Below, in pieces: positions 1 to 6,527 of a stretch of DNA of 8,815 bases (position 1 is the first letter of the stretch; every line of letters begins with the position of its first letter). A model generated the notes under the pieces. That model was not told where the DNA came from, did not search any database, and saw nothing but the letters and a program-made list of their open reading frames with translations. The position numbers and the translations under genes are program-made. The DNA lies in assembly GCA_031288215.1 (NCBI GenBank), contig JAITRV010000183.1:1-8815 (forward strand), written 5' to 3'. This DNA comes from Spirochaetaceae bacterium (GTDB lineage Bacteria; Spirochaetota; Spirochaetia; Treponematales; Breznakiellaceae).

Positions 1-1
1 C

Positions 2-1384
2 GACCGGCTCTACTTCGAGGAACTCACCCTGGAGCGGATCCTGGACATCTACGAGCGGGAACGGCCCGACGGCCTGGTCCTCTCCATGGGGGGGCAGATA
101 CCGAACAACCTGGCCACCAAGCTCTTTGCCGCGGGGGCACTGATCTACGGCACCCGGCCGGAATCCATCGACATGGCCGAGGACCGGAACAAATTTTCCG
201 CCCTCCTGGATCGGCTCGAGATCGAACAGCCCGAATGGCGGGAACTCACCGACCTGCCTTCCGCCAAGGCCTTTGCCGCAGAGGTGGGCTACCCGGTGTT
301 GATCCGGCCCAGCTACGTCCTCTCCGGGGCGGCGATGAACGTGGCCTGGGACGACGAAAGCCTCGCCACCTTCCTCGGCTACGCGGCGGACGTGTCCGCG
401 GAACACCCGGTGGTGATCTCCAAGTTCGTTGAAAATTCCAAGGAAATCGAGATAGACGCGGTGGCCAAGCGGGGGGAGATCCTCTTCCACGCCATCACCG
501 AACACGTGGAGAACGCCGGGGTCCATTCCGGGGACGCCACGGTGGTGCTCCCCGCCCAGCGGCTCTACATCGAGACCATCCGCAAGGTCCGCAAGATCAG
601 CGGCCGGATCGCGGAAGCCCTGGACATCACCGGCCCCTTCAACATCCAGTTCCTGGCCCAGCGGAACCGGATCAGGGTGATCGAGTGCAACCTCCGCTCC
701 AGCCGGAGCTTCCCCTTCTGCTCCAAGGTGAGCCGGGTGAACATGATAGAACTGGCCATGAAGGCCATGCTGGACGAGCACGTGGAGAAGGCCGGCGCCT
801 CCACCCTGGACCTGGAATGGGTCGGGGTCAAGGCCGCCCAGTTCAGCTTCTCCCGGCTCCACGGCGCGGACCCCGTAACCGGGGTGGAGATGGCCTCCAC
901 CGGGGAAGTGGGCTGCATCGGGGAAAACCTCAACGACGCCTTCCTCAAGGCCCTGCTCTCCGTGGGTTACCGGATCCCCAGAAAAGGCATCCTCCTCTCC
1001 ACGGGCCCCATCGAGGATAAGCTCGACTTCCTCGATTCCGCCCGGCTCCTCGTGTCCATGGGCTACCGGCTCTACGCCTCCCGGGGCACGGCCAAGTTCC
1101 TCGCCGCCAACAGCGTTCCCGCCACGGTCCTCAACTGGCCCCTGGAGTCCCGGGAGCCCAACATCGCCGGCTTCATCCGCCGCCGGGAGGTGGACATGAT
1201 CATCAACATCCCCAAAAACAACCGGGAAACGGAGCTCCGAAACGACTACCTCATCCGCCGTATGGCCATTGACTTCGACATTCCCCTCTTTACCAACATC
1301 AAGGTGGCCCGGCAGTTTATCGACGCCCTGGTCTATTACCGGGAAAAGGGCCCGGAGATCAAGGCCTGGGAGGAGTACCGCTAA
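2..1384 (+). CDS. carB: Carbamoyl-phosphate synthase large subunit, C-terminal part (5' cut by window edge)
   Basis: The large subunit makes carbamoyl phosphate from bicarbonate, ammonia (from the CarA glutaminase) and two ATP, feeding pyrimidine and arginine synthesis in the cytoplasm. The reading frame is open from base 2, so 460 residues of an expected roughly 1070 are visible. An ATG at 86 is internal, not the start, because homology continues upstream of it (DRLYFEELTLE). The fragment holds most of the second ATP-grasp domain: MAEDR at 58-62, RPSYVL at 102-107, HVENAGVHSGD at 168-178, and metal/ATP ligands IECN at 227-230. The MGS-like allosteric domain follows from about 329 to 460. From memory of the family, HVENAGVHSGDAT, IECNLRSSRSFPF, QFSFSRL, MASTGEV and SVPAT..NWP resemble vertebrate CPS1 and CAD more than E. 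coli CarB. No carA is visible; it would lie upstream or elsewhere. The next gene has its own promoter. Confidence 0.97.
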   Translation, partial: DRLYFEELTLERILDIYERERPDGLVLSMGGQIPNNLATKLFAAGALIYGTRPESIDMAEDRNKFSALLDRLEIEQPEWRELTDLPSAKAFAAEVGYPVLIRPSYVLSGAAMNVAWDDESLATFLGYAADVSAEHPVVISKFVENSKEIEIDAVAKRGEILFHAITEHVENAGVHSGDATVVLPAQRLYIETIRKVRKISGRIAEALDITGPFNIQFLAQRNRIRVIECNLRSSRSFPFCSKVSRVNMIELAMKAMLDEHVEKAGASTLDLEWVGVKAAQFSFSRLHGADPVTGVEMASTGEVGCIGENLNDAFLKALLSVGYRIPRKGILLSTGPIEDKLDFLDSARLLVSMGYRLYASRGTAKFLAANSVPATVLNWPLESREPNIAGFIRRREVDMIINIPKNNRETELRNDYLIRRMAIDFDIPLFTNIKVARQFIDALVYYREKGPEIKAWEEYR

Positions 1385-1428
1385 ATGAGCCTCCCTTAGG
1401 GACGGCGGCATCCGCGGCGCAAAAAAGC

Positions 1429-1457
1429 TTGACCGGTAAGCATACCGGGGATATAAT
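1429..1457 (+). promoter_or_regulatory. Near-consensus sigma70 promoter for the tandem-repeat lipoprotein gene
   Basis: A -35 box TTGACC at 1429-1434 (5 of 6 to consensus) is followed by exactly 17 nt and a perfect -10 box TATAAT at 1452-1457. The expected start of transcription is near 1464. The Shine-Dalgarno-like AGAGG at 1466-1470 therefore begins almost at the 5' end, and the leader to the ATG at 1479 would be only about 15 nt. This is the best-looking promoter in the window, and it makes the downstream gene a separate unit from carB. I see no operator-like repeat around it. Confidence 0.8.
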
Positions 1458-1478
1458 AGGTACACAGAGGAAACATAC

Positions 1479-2402
1479 ATGGCGGAACATACGATGCGTT
1501 TTCATTGGGCCATGGGGCTTATGTGCGGTATCCTTGCGCTTTCATGTGAGATCCAAATCGGCCGAGGCGTTCAATTTGACCGTACGGCTTTTAACCGGGA
1601 AAGGGCCTTATGGGAAGCCCAGGGTATAAGCGACTATATTTTTACCGAAATCTATTTTCCCGATAACCCGGAGGGAAATGTGCGGGTTACGGTTTCCGGG
1701 AATAAAGCGGTCAAGAAAGAGTCCCAGGATGATGACCGGGAGGGCACCTTATTCGCCGATACGATTTCCGGCATCTACGAGGAGATTGAAAAAGACGCCG
1801 CCTATTGGGAAGAAGAACTCAGCGGCGGTCAGGCGCTGTATCGCTCCGTCAATTTTTCTATTGAATATGATCCGACCTATCACTTTCCCCGGAAAGTGGA
1901 GTTTGCCATTGTCGAACCGGGCTTAGTCGGGGGCTGGTATGACGTCACCATCGAGGATTTTGTTACCGCCGAAACCGCATCCCGAAAGCAAGAGAACTTT
2001 GATATTGCCGCGTTTAACCGGGAAAAAAGACGCTGGGCAGATCAGAATATAACAGACTATACGTTTACGCAGGTCCATGAATCAAACCACCTGGAAGCTC
2101 CCGAAACGATAGGTTTTATGGTGTCTATTTCCGGCACGATGCCGGCATCCGGAGATTGGAATGATATGGGCAAAGGTTATACAGGATCTATCTTCGGCAT
2201 GTATCTCAGGATTTTATCCGAGTTTCAATATTGGCGATCGGAAATGTACAAAAACGACGACTATGTTTCCGTCGATTGTGAGGTTTCCTATAACGCGGTA
2301 TGGCATTATCCTGAATCGTTGCGTTTTCGGGTAGGTTTATCATCAGGAGAAAGCGTCCGCTGGGCGAATGTAGACATCGTTGAATTCGAGAAATTAGAAT
2401 GA
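1479..2402 (+). CDS. Predicted lipoprotein with two tandem DUF6174-like domains
   Basis: A 307-residue protein of unknown function. The N-terminus has a hydrophobic stretch ending in LALSC (Cys23), a plausible relaxed spirochaetal lipobox, so it is probably exported and lipidated. The rest is an internal duplication: repeat A (about 33-163) and repeat B (about 174-306), offset by 141 residues. Matching landmarks are FDRTAFNRERALW / FDIAAFNREKRRW, ISDYIFTEI / ITDYTFTQV, VRVTVSG / FMVSISG, ISGIYEEI / IFGMYLRI, YDPTYHFP / YNAVWHYP and DVTIEDF / NVDIVEF. The pattern of a W, then (I)xDYxF, a V.V.G strand, an I/LF helix and a final YDP..(Y)P motif recalls the DUF6174 family of bacterial lipoproteins; this assignment is from memory. 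The ATG at 1479 is chosen because AGAGG lies 8 nt upstream; an in-frame ATG at 1494 would give a shorter, more usual signal peptide (MRFHW) but has a poor ribosome site. Its G+C is visibly lower than that of carB, queA and ruvB. It converges on queA. Confidence 0.85.
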   Translation: MAEHTMRFHWAMGLMCGILALSCEIQIGRGVQFDRTAFNRERALWEAQGISDYIFTEIYFPDNPEGNVRVTVSGNKAVKKESQDDDREGTLFADTISGIYEEIEKDAAYWEEELSGGQALYRSVNFSIEYDPTYHFPRKVEFAIVEPGLVGGWYDVTIEDFVTAETASRKQENFDIAAFNREKRRWADQNITDYTFTQVHESNHLEAPETIGFMVSISGTMPASGDWNDMGKGYTGSIFGMYLRILSEFQYWRSEMYKNDDYVSVDCEVSYNAVWHYPESLRFRVGLSSGESVRWANVDIVEFEKLE

Positions 2403-2407
2403 ACGAA

Positions 2408-2468
2408 GGCCGCGATCTTCGCCGCTCAGATGTCCCTGCAATCCCCGCAAGGAAAGCCGCCCGCGGCC
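2408..2468. other. Inverted repeat between convergent genes, possible weak bidirectional terminator
   Basis: GGCCGCG at 2408-2414 is matched by CGCGGCC at 2462-2468: perfect 7-base arms separated by 47 nt and filling the gap between the stop of the lipoprotein gene and the stop of queA. The loop may hold a small inner hairpin (TGC at 2438-2440 against GCA at 2447-2449). There is no U-tract on either strand, so this is not a classical intrinsic terminator. G+C-rich arms of this length may also be chance. Confidence 0.25.
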
Positions 2469-2469
2469 C

Positions 2470-3489
2470 TTACCGGATCAGCATCGCGTCGCCGTAACTG
2501 AAGAAGCGGTAGCCCTCCCGCACCGCCCGCTCGTAGCTTTCCAGGATGAAGGAGCGGCCCGCAAAGGCCGAGACCAGCATCAGCAGGGTGGAAGCGGGGG
2601 TGTGGAAGTTGGTGAAAAGGGCGTCCACCACCTGAAAGGTATAGCCGGGGTAGATGAAGATCGAGGTACTCCCTTCCCCTCTTTGCAGGCGGCCCTCCCG
2701 CCAGGCCGATTCCAGGGTACGGACGCTGGTGGTCCCCACGGCGACGACCGGCCGCTTTTCCGCCTTGGCCCGCTCTATCCGTTCCGCCGCCGCGTCGGGG
2801 ATGGTGAAGACCTCCCGGTGCATGGGGTGGTCCTCGACGTTTTCGGTCCGCACCGGGAGGAAGGTCCCCAGCCCCACGTGGAGGGTGATAAAGACGCACT
2901 CCATCCCCGCGGCCTCAAGCCGATCCAGGAGTTCCCCGGTGAAGTGGAGCCCCGCGGTGGGAGCCGCGGCGGAACCCGCCGGTCCGGCGTAGACCGTCTG
3001 GTAGCGGGAAGCGTCCTCCGGGGTGTCCTCCCGCCGGATATAGGGGGGCAGGGGGATATGGCCGTGGAGGTCCAGCCAGTCGTCGTCGATGGGTTCGTCG
3101 AAGCGGAGGAGCCGGTAGTCCCCTTCGAGGCCGGTGATTTCGGCGGCGGCCCCGCCGGCAAAGGTATAGCGGCTCCCGGGACGGCGGCGTTTCGCCCGCT
3201 GAACCAGGGCTTTCCAGGTGTGGGGGTCCCGCCTTTCCAGGAGGAGGAATTCCGCCCGCCCGCCGGTTTCCCGGGAACGGCCCGGGAGCCGGGCCTTGCG
3301 GACCCGGGAATCGTTGAATACCAGGAGGGTCCCCGGCTCCAGGAGCGCCGGCAAATCCCCTACCCGGTGGTGGCTGCATGTCCTCCCGGCCCGGTCCAGC
3401 GCCATGAGGCGGCTTTGCCCCCGCTGCGCCGGGGGATGCTGGGCGATGAGCGCCGGGGGAAGGTCAAAAGAGAAATCCCGGGTTTTCAT
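2470..3489 (-). CDS. queA: S-adenosylmethionine:tRNA ribosyltransferase-isomerase (queuosine synthesis)
   Basis: QueA transfers and isomerises the ribosyl part of S-adenosylmethionine onto preQ1 at position 34 of tRNAs with GUN anticodons, giving epoxyqueuosine. It acts in the cytoplasm after Tgt has inserted preQ1. The 339-residue product is full length (E. coli about 356) and carries the family landmarks in order: DLPPALIAQHP (9-19), LVFNDSRV (56-63), GHIPLPPYIRR (143-153), RYQTVYA then AAPTAGLHFT (162-184), LHVGLGTFLPV (203-213), HPMHRE (221-226), VGTTSVRTLES (251-261), TNFHTPASTLLMLVSAFAG (293-311) and YRFFSYGDAMLI (327-338). The ATG lies inside ruvB, overlapping its end by 26 nt, with only a weak AAGG six bases upstream, so translation is probably coupled to ruvB. 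The usual partner tgt is not next to it; downstream is a convergent unrelated gene. Confidence 0.98.
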   Translation of the reverse strand: MKTRDFSFDLPPALIAQHPPAQRGQSRLMALDRAGRTCSHHRVGDLPALLEPGTLLVFNDSRVRKARLPGRSRETGGRAEFLLLERRDPHTWKALVQRAKRRRPGSRYTFAGGAAAEITGLEGDYRLLRFDEPIDDDWLDLHGHIPLPPYIRREDTPEDASRYQTVYAGPAGSAAAPTAGLHFTGELLDRLEAAGMECVFITLHVGLGTFLPVRTENVEDHPMHREVFTIPDAAAERIERAKAEKRPVVAVGTTSVRTLESAWREGRLQRGEGSTSIFIYPGYTFQVVDALFTNFHTPASTLLMLVSAFAGRSFILESYERAVREGYRFFSYGDAMLIR

Positions 3490-4522
3490 GGTTGGCCTTG
3501 GGGATTTTGAGGTGTTCGTAGGCCAGGGAGGTTACCACCCGGCCCCGGGGGGTGCGCTGGAGCAGCCCCGACTGGATGAGGTAGGGTTCGTAGTAGTCCT
3601 CCAGGGTGTCCACCGCTTCCCCCACGGAGATCGCCAGGGTTTCCGCCCCCACGGGCCCGCCGTTGTACCGTTCGATGATGATCCGGAGGATCTCCCGGTC
3701 GTGCCGTTCCAGCCCCAGGGAGTCGATCTCCAGCCGCCGCAGCCCCTCTTCCACCACCTCCCGGGTGATGGCGGCCTTTCCCAGGACCTGGGCGAAGTCC
3801 CGCATCCGCCGGAGGAGCCGGTTCGCCACCCGGGGGGTCCCCCGGGAAGAGCTTGCCAGCAGCGCCGCGGCGTCGTCCTCCAGGGCGGCCCGGAGGATCC
3901 CCGCGGAACGGCGGACGATGGCCTCCATGTCGGCCTGTTCGTAGAAGGAAAACCGGCAGGTGATCCCGAAACGGCTGACCAGGGGGCTGGCGACGTTTCC
4001 CGCCTTGGTGGTGGCCCCCACCAGGGTAAAGGGGGGAAGGGGAATCCGGATGGTCCGGGCGCTGGGTCCCTGGCCGATGATCCAGTCCAGTTCGTAATCC
4101 TCCATGGCGATGTAGAGCATTTCCTCCATGGCGGGCTTGAGGCGGTGGATCTCGTCGATAAAAAAGACCGTCCGTTCGGTTACCGTGGTGAGGATCCCCG
4201 CCAGGTCCTTGGGCTTATCCAGGGCCGGGGCGGAGGTTACCTTGAAGTCCGCTTCCAGTTCCCGGGCCACCACCTGGGCCAGGGTGGTCTTTCCCAGCCC
4301 CGGAGGCCCGATGAGGAAGAGGTGGTCCAGGCTTTCGTTCCGGGCCTTGGCCGCGGTGATAAACACGGCGAGGTTCTCCTTCATCACCGCCTGCCCCAGA
4401 AATTCGGCGAGGTTCCGGGGTCTGAGGGACAGATCCCGTTCGTCCTCCGTTAAGGGTTGTTCGGGGTGGAGGATTCCCCGCTCCGGCCCGCCGGCCGGTC
4501 CCTGGTCCTTTGAGGTTCCCAT
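3464..4522 (-). CDS. ruvB: Holliday junction branch migration ATPase RuvB
   Basis: RuvB is the AAA+ hexameric motor that, with RuvA, drives branch migration of Holliday junctions in recombinational repair. From the ATG at 4522 the protein is 352 residues, close to the usual 335-350. Visible parts: LRPRNLAEFLGQ near 33-44, Walker A GPPGLGKT (72-79), Walker B FFIDEIH (120-126), sensor-1 GATT (169-172), arginine finger in SPLVSRFGI (Arg184, equivalent to E. coli Arg174), sensor-2 GTPRVANRLLRR (228-239), and the C-terminal winged helix with GPVGAETLA and LIQSGLLQRTPRGR (from about 288). The ORF stays open upstream to a TTG at 4558, but that codon sits inside a candidate -35 box and adds non-conserved residues, so ATG-4522 is preferred. 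The two residues before the finger, usually RD, are VS here. Neither ruvA nor ruvC is in the window. queA follows with a 26-nt overlap. Confidence 0.97.
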   Translation of the reverse strand: MGTSKDQGPAGGPERGILHPEQPLTEDERDLSLRPRNLAEFLGQAVMKENLAVFITAAKARNESLDHLFLIGPPGLGKTTLAQVVARELEADFKVTSAPALDKPKDLAGILTTVTERTVFFIDEIHRLKPAMEEMLYIAMEDYELDWIIGQGPSARTIRIPLPPFTLVGATTKAGNVASPLVSRFGITCRFSFYEQADMEAIVRRSAGILRAALEDDAAALLASSSRGTPRVANRLLRRMRDFAQVLGKAAITREVVEEGLRRLEIDSLGLERHDREILRIIIERYNGGPVGAETLAISVGEAVDTLEDYYEPYLIQSGLLQRTPRGRVVTSLAYEHLKIPKANHENPGFLF

Positions 4523-4529
4523 ACCCCGA

Positions 4530-4558
4530 ACTATAGCCGAACCCGGGACAAAGCGCAA
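4530..4558 (-). promoter_or_regulatory. Candidate promoter for ruvB-queA, implying a leaderless transcript
   Basis: On the minus strand TTGCGC (4553-4558, 3 of 6 to consensus but with the TTG) is followed by 17 nt and TATAGT (4530-4535, 5 of 6). Normal spacing puts +1 at about 4523, one base before the ATG at 4522. No Shine-Dalgarno would then be transcribed; the only G-rich run before the ATG (GGGG at 4524-4527) is too close to serve. The element supports ATG-4522 over the upstream TTG. The -35 box is mediocre, so this is a candidate only. Confidence 0.45.
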
Positions 4559-4649
4559 TGAGCAAAAAACAAGGAGACCCCGCTAAGGACCCACGGCAAA
4601 TACTATGACCGGCGGTCTTGTTATCGCGCGGGTCCCCCTGAAGGGAGGG

Positions 4650-6527
4650 CTAAAACCGGAGCAGGAAGGTGGAGAAGAAGGGCACGTAGGTCACCAGGAT
4701 CACCACCACCAGTTGGATGAGGAGGAAGGGAAACACGTAGCGGCAAATATCCACAAAACTCCGCTTGAACCGGTAGCAGGACAGGAAGAGGTTGAGCCCC
4801 ACCGGAGGGGTCAGGAAGCCCACTTCCAGGTTGGTGATGAAGATGATCCCCAGGTGTACCGGATCGAGCCCGTAGGCGAGGCCCAGGGGGATGATCAGGG
4901 GGAAGACGATGAGGATGGCGGAAAAGATGTCCATCAGGCAACCCACCACGAGGAGGCTCAGGTTGAGGAGCAGGAGGAACAGGAACTTTGACCGGACGGT
5001 CTCCTGCATCCAGTCCGCCAGCATCACCGGCATATCGGTGTCCACGATGTAGAAGGACAGGGACTGGGAGAGGGCAAGGATGGCCAGGACCCCGCCGATG
5101 ATGGGAACCGCCTTGAGGAAGACCGCGGGGATCCGGGCAAAGGGGATGTCCCGGTGAACGACCACTTCCACGATAAAGATGTAGATCACCGCCACCGCGC
5201 CGATCTCCACCAGGGAGAGGATGCCGGTAAAATAACAGATAATCAGAAAGAAGGGAAGGATGATTTCCAGCGCCGAGCCTTTCAGGGCCCGGAGGGCCCG
5301 GGACAGTTGAAAGCTTTCCACGGGGATCTTGATCCGCACCGACGCGACGATCCCGAAGATGATCGCCGCCGCCACCATGATAAACCCCGGGATAAGGCCC
5401 CCCAGAAATATATGGAAGATGTTTATTTGGGCCATGGCCCCCACCAGAATCAGGGGGAGGCTGGGGGGAAAGAGGAGGCCGATGCTCCCCACCGAGGTCA
5501 AAAGGCCGATGGAGAAACGCTCCGGGTAGGGGGCGTGTTCCGAGAGGACCGTGTAGAGGATACCCCCCAGGGCCAGGATCGTGACCCCCGACGCCCCGGT
5601 AAAGGAGGTGAAGAAGGCGCAGATGATCACCGTGGCGATGATCATCCCCCCGGAAAGCCAGGAAAAGAGGCTGCGGAAGGTTTCCACCAGCCGTATGCCG
5701 GCCTTACTTTCCGAAAGGAAAAAGCCCACCAGGGTAAAAAGGGGAATGGCGATGATGTTATCATTGGTCAGTGCCGAATAGATATCGGTGGCCACCGTAT
5801 CTACTTGACTCCCCGCGGCTTGCAACAATATGAGGACCAGTCCCCCCATGATCACAAAGAGAGGGGTTCCCGTCAGGGCGGCGATGAAGAGGAAGATCAC
5901 TACCGGTACTTTAAGATACCACGCCCCCAGATAAAAAAAATCCGCGATCTCATAGGCCCACAGGGGAAGATCAAATTCCCAGATAAATTTTGCTATAGAC
6001 GGAAAGGAGGCCAGGGTCCCCAGGAGTATGGCCAGAAAGGGAAATATCCGCTTCCAGCCGGAAAACCCGGTCCGCCGGGCAAAACGGCAGGCGATAACCC
6101 CGTATCCCAGGGGGATGATCAGGGCAAAAAAGCGATCCGGGATAAAACCGATCATCCTTCCTGAAAGGCCGATTCTGATAAACGCCGGGGCGGTCCAGGC
6201 GATAATGGTCACCACAAAAGCGGAGAGGAGATTGGTAAAAGCCCGAAGCCGGCGTTTGATCCCCTCCCCGGAAAAATATTGGACCAGGGCAATGGCGAGG
6301 TGTTCCTCGTTCCGGGTGGCGGCCATCCCCGAGAGCATCCCCACCCAGAGGAGCAGGTGGATCATAAACAGGGATGACCCCCTGATACCGGTATTAAAAA
6401 AGATCCGTGCCGCTGCTTCCGCTATGGGAAGCAGGGTCAGAAGGATCAGGGAAAGAACACAAAGGCCGTTTTCAACCGAGTAAAGGATCCCTCGGAGTTT
6501 TTTCTGAACTTCCCCTGAACCAGTCAT
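4650..6527 (-). CDS. TRAP transporter fused permease (DctQM type), TPAT system
   Basis: The inner-membrane part of a tripartite ATP-independent periplasmic transporter, which imports ligand delivered by the binding protein using an ion gradient (Na+ in studied members). The 625-residue product fuses both permease subunits. The DctQ-like four-helix domain covers about 1-150 (helices near 18-36, 55-70, 98-116 and 131-147, with WVGMLSGMAATRNEEHLAI after helix two). A hydrophobic and amphipathic linker spans about 160-203, and the DctM domain runs from about 207 to 625. DctM landmarks: IPLFTLVGFFLSESKAG (261-277), FFTSFTGASG (305-314), GSIGLLFPPSLPLILVGAMA (347-366), FLGGLIPGFIM (374-384), and GCLMDIFSA with NLEVGFLTPPVGLNLFL (529-582). 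It starts by an ATGA overlap with dctP, with GGGGA about eight bases upstream, so the two are co-translated. It matches T. pallidum Tp0958 by position and type. It is the last gene of the block. Confidence 0.95.
   Translation of the reverse strand: MTGSGEVQKKLRGILYSVENGLCVLSLILLTLLPIAEAAARIFFNTGIRGSSLFMIHLLLWVGMLSGMAATRNEEHLAIALVQYFSGEGIKRRLRAFTNLLSAFVVTIIAWTAPAFIRIGLSGRMIGFIPDRFFALIIPLGYGVIACRFARRTGFSGWKRIFPFLAILLGTLASFPSIAKFIWEFDLPLWAYEIADFFYLGAWYLKVPVVIFLFIAALTGTPLFVIMGGLVLILLQAAGSQVDTVATDIYSALTNDNIIAIPLFTLVGFFLSESKAGIRLVETFRSLFSWLSGGMIIATVIICAFFTSFTGASGVTILALGGILYTVLSEHAPYPERFSIGLLTSVGSIGLLFPPSLPLILVGAMAQINIFHIFLGGLIPGFIMVAAAIIFGIVASVRIKIPVESFQLSRALRALKGSALEIILPFFLIICYFTGILSLVEIGAVAVIYIFIVEVVVHRDIPFARIPAVFLKAVPIIGGVLAILALSQSLSFYIVDTDMPVMLADWMQETVRSKFLFLLLLNLSLLVVGCLMDIFSAILIVFPLIIPLGLAYGLDPVHLGIIFITNLEVGFLTPPVGLNLFLSCYRFKRSFVDICRYVFPFLLIQLVVVILVTYVPFFSTFLLRF

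Noticed and set aside
1385..1428. Terminator for carB (GCGG-CAT-CCGC hairpin before an A-run)
   Set aside because: The stem is only 4 bp with a 3-nt loop, and the run that follows is A, not T, on the coding strand.
1429..1629. Plus-strand frame of 66 codons overlapping the start of the lipoprotein gene
   Set aside because: It begins inside the promoter -35/-10 region and has no coding features; the 1479 frame has the ribosome site, signal peptide and repeats.
2602..3510. Plus-strand open frame (302 codons) opposite queA
   Set aside because: Low-complexity Gly/Pro/Arg translation antisense to a fully conserved queA.
3218..4453. Long plus-strand open frame (411 codons) opposite queA and ruvB
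   Set aside because: It is antisense to two unmistakable genes, its translation is proline/glycine/histidine-rich with no recognisable motif, and G+C-rich genes commonly leave such open shadows.
4523..4558. Twelve-residue N-terminal extension of RuvB from a TTG start
   Set aside because: No ribosome site before the TTG, no conservation expected for the added residues, and the codon lies in the candidate -35 box.
4559..4649. Rho-independent terminator after the permease gene
   Set aside because: A minus-strand T6 run exists (4564-4569), but no stable G+C stem sits directly before it; the GGACCC/GGGTCC match is separated by more than 40 nt and is too far from the T-run.
5154..6164. Plus-strand open frame (336 codons) opposite the TRAP permease
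   Set aside because: Very polar His/Asp/Gly-rich translation, the complement of hydrophobic membrane codons; no start context and no family signal.
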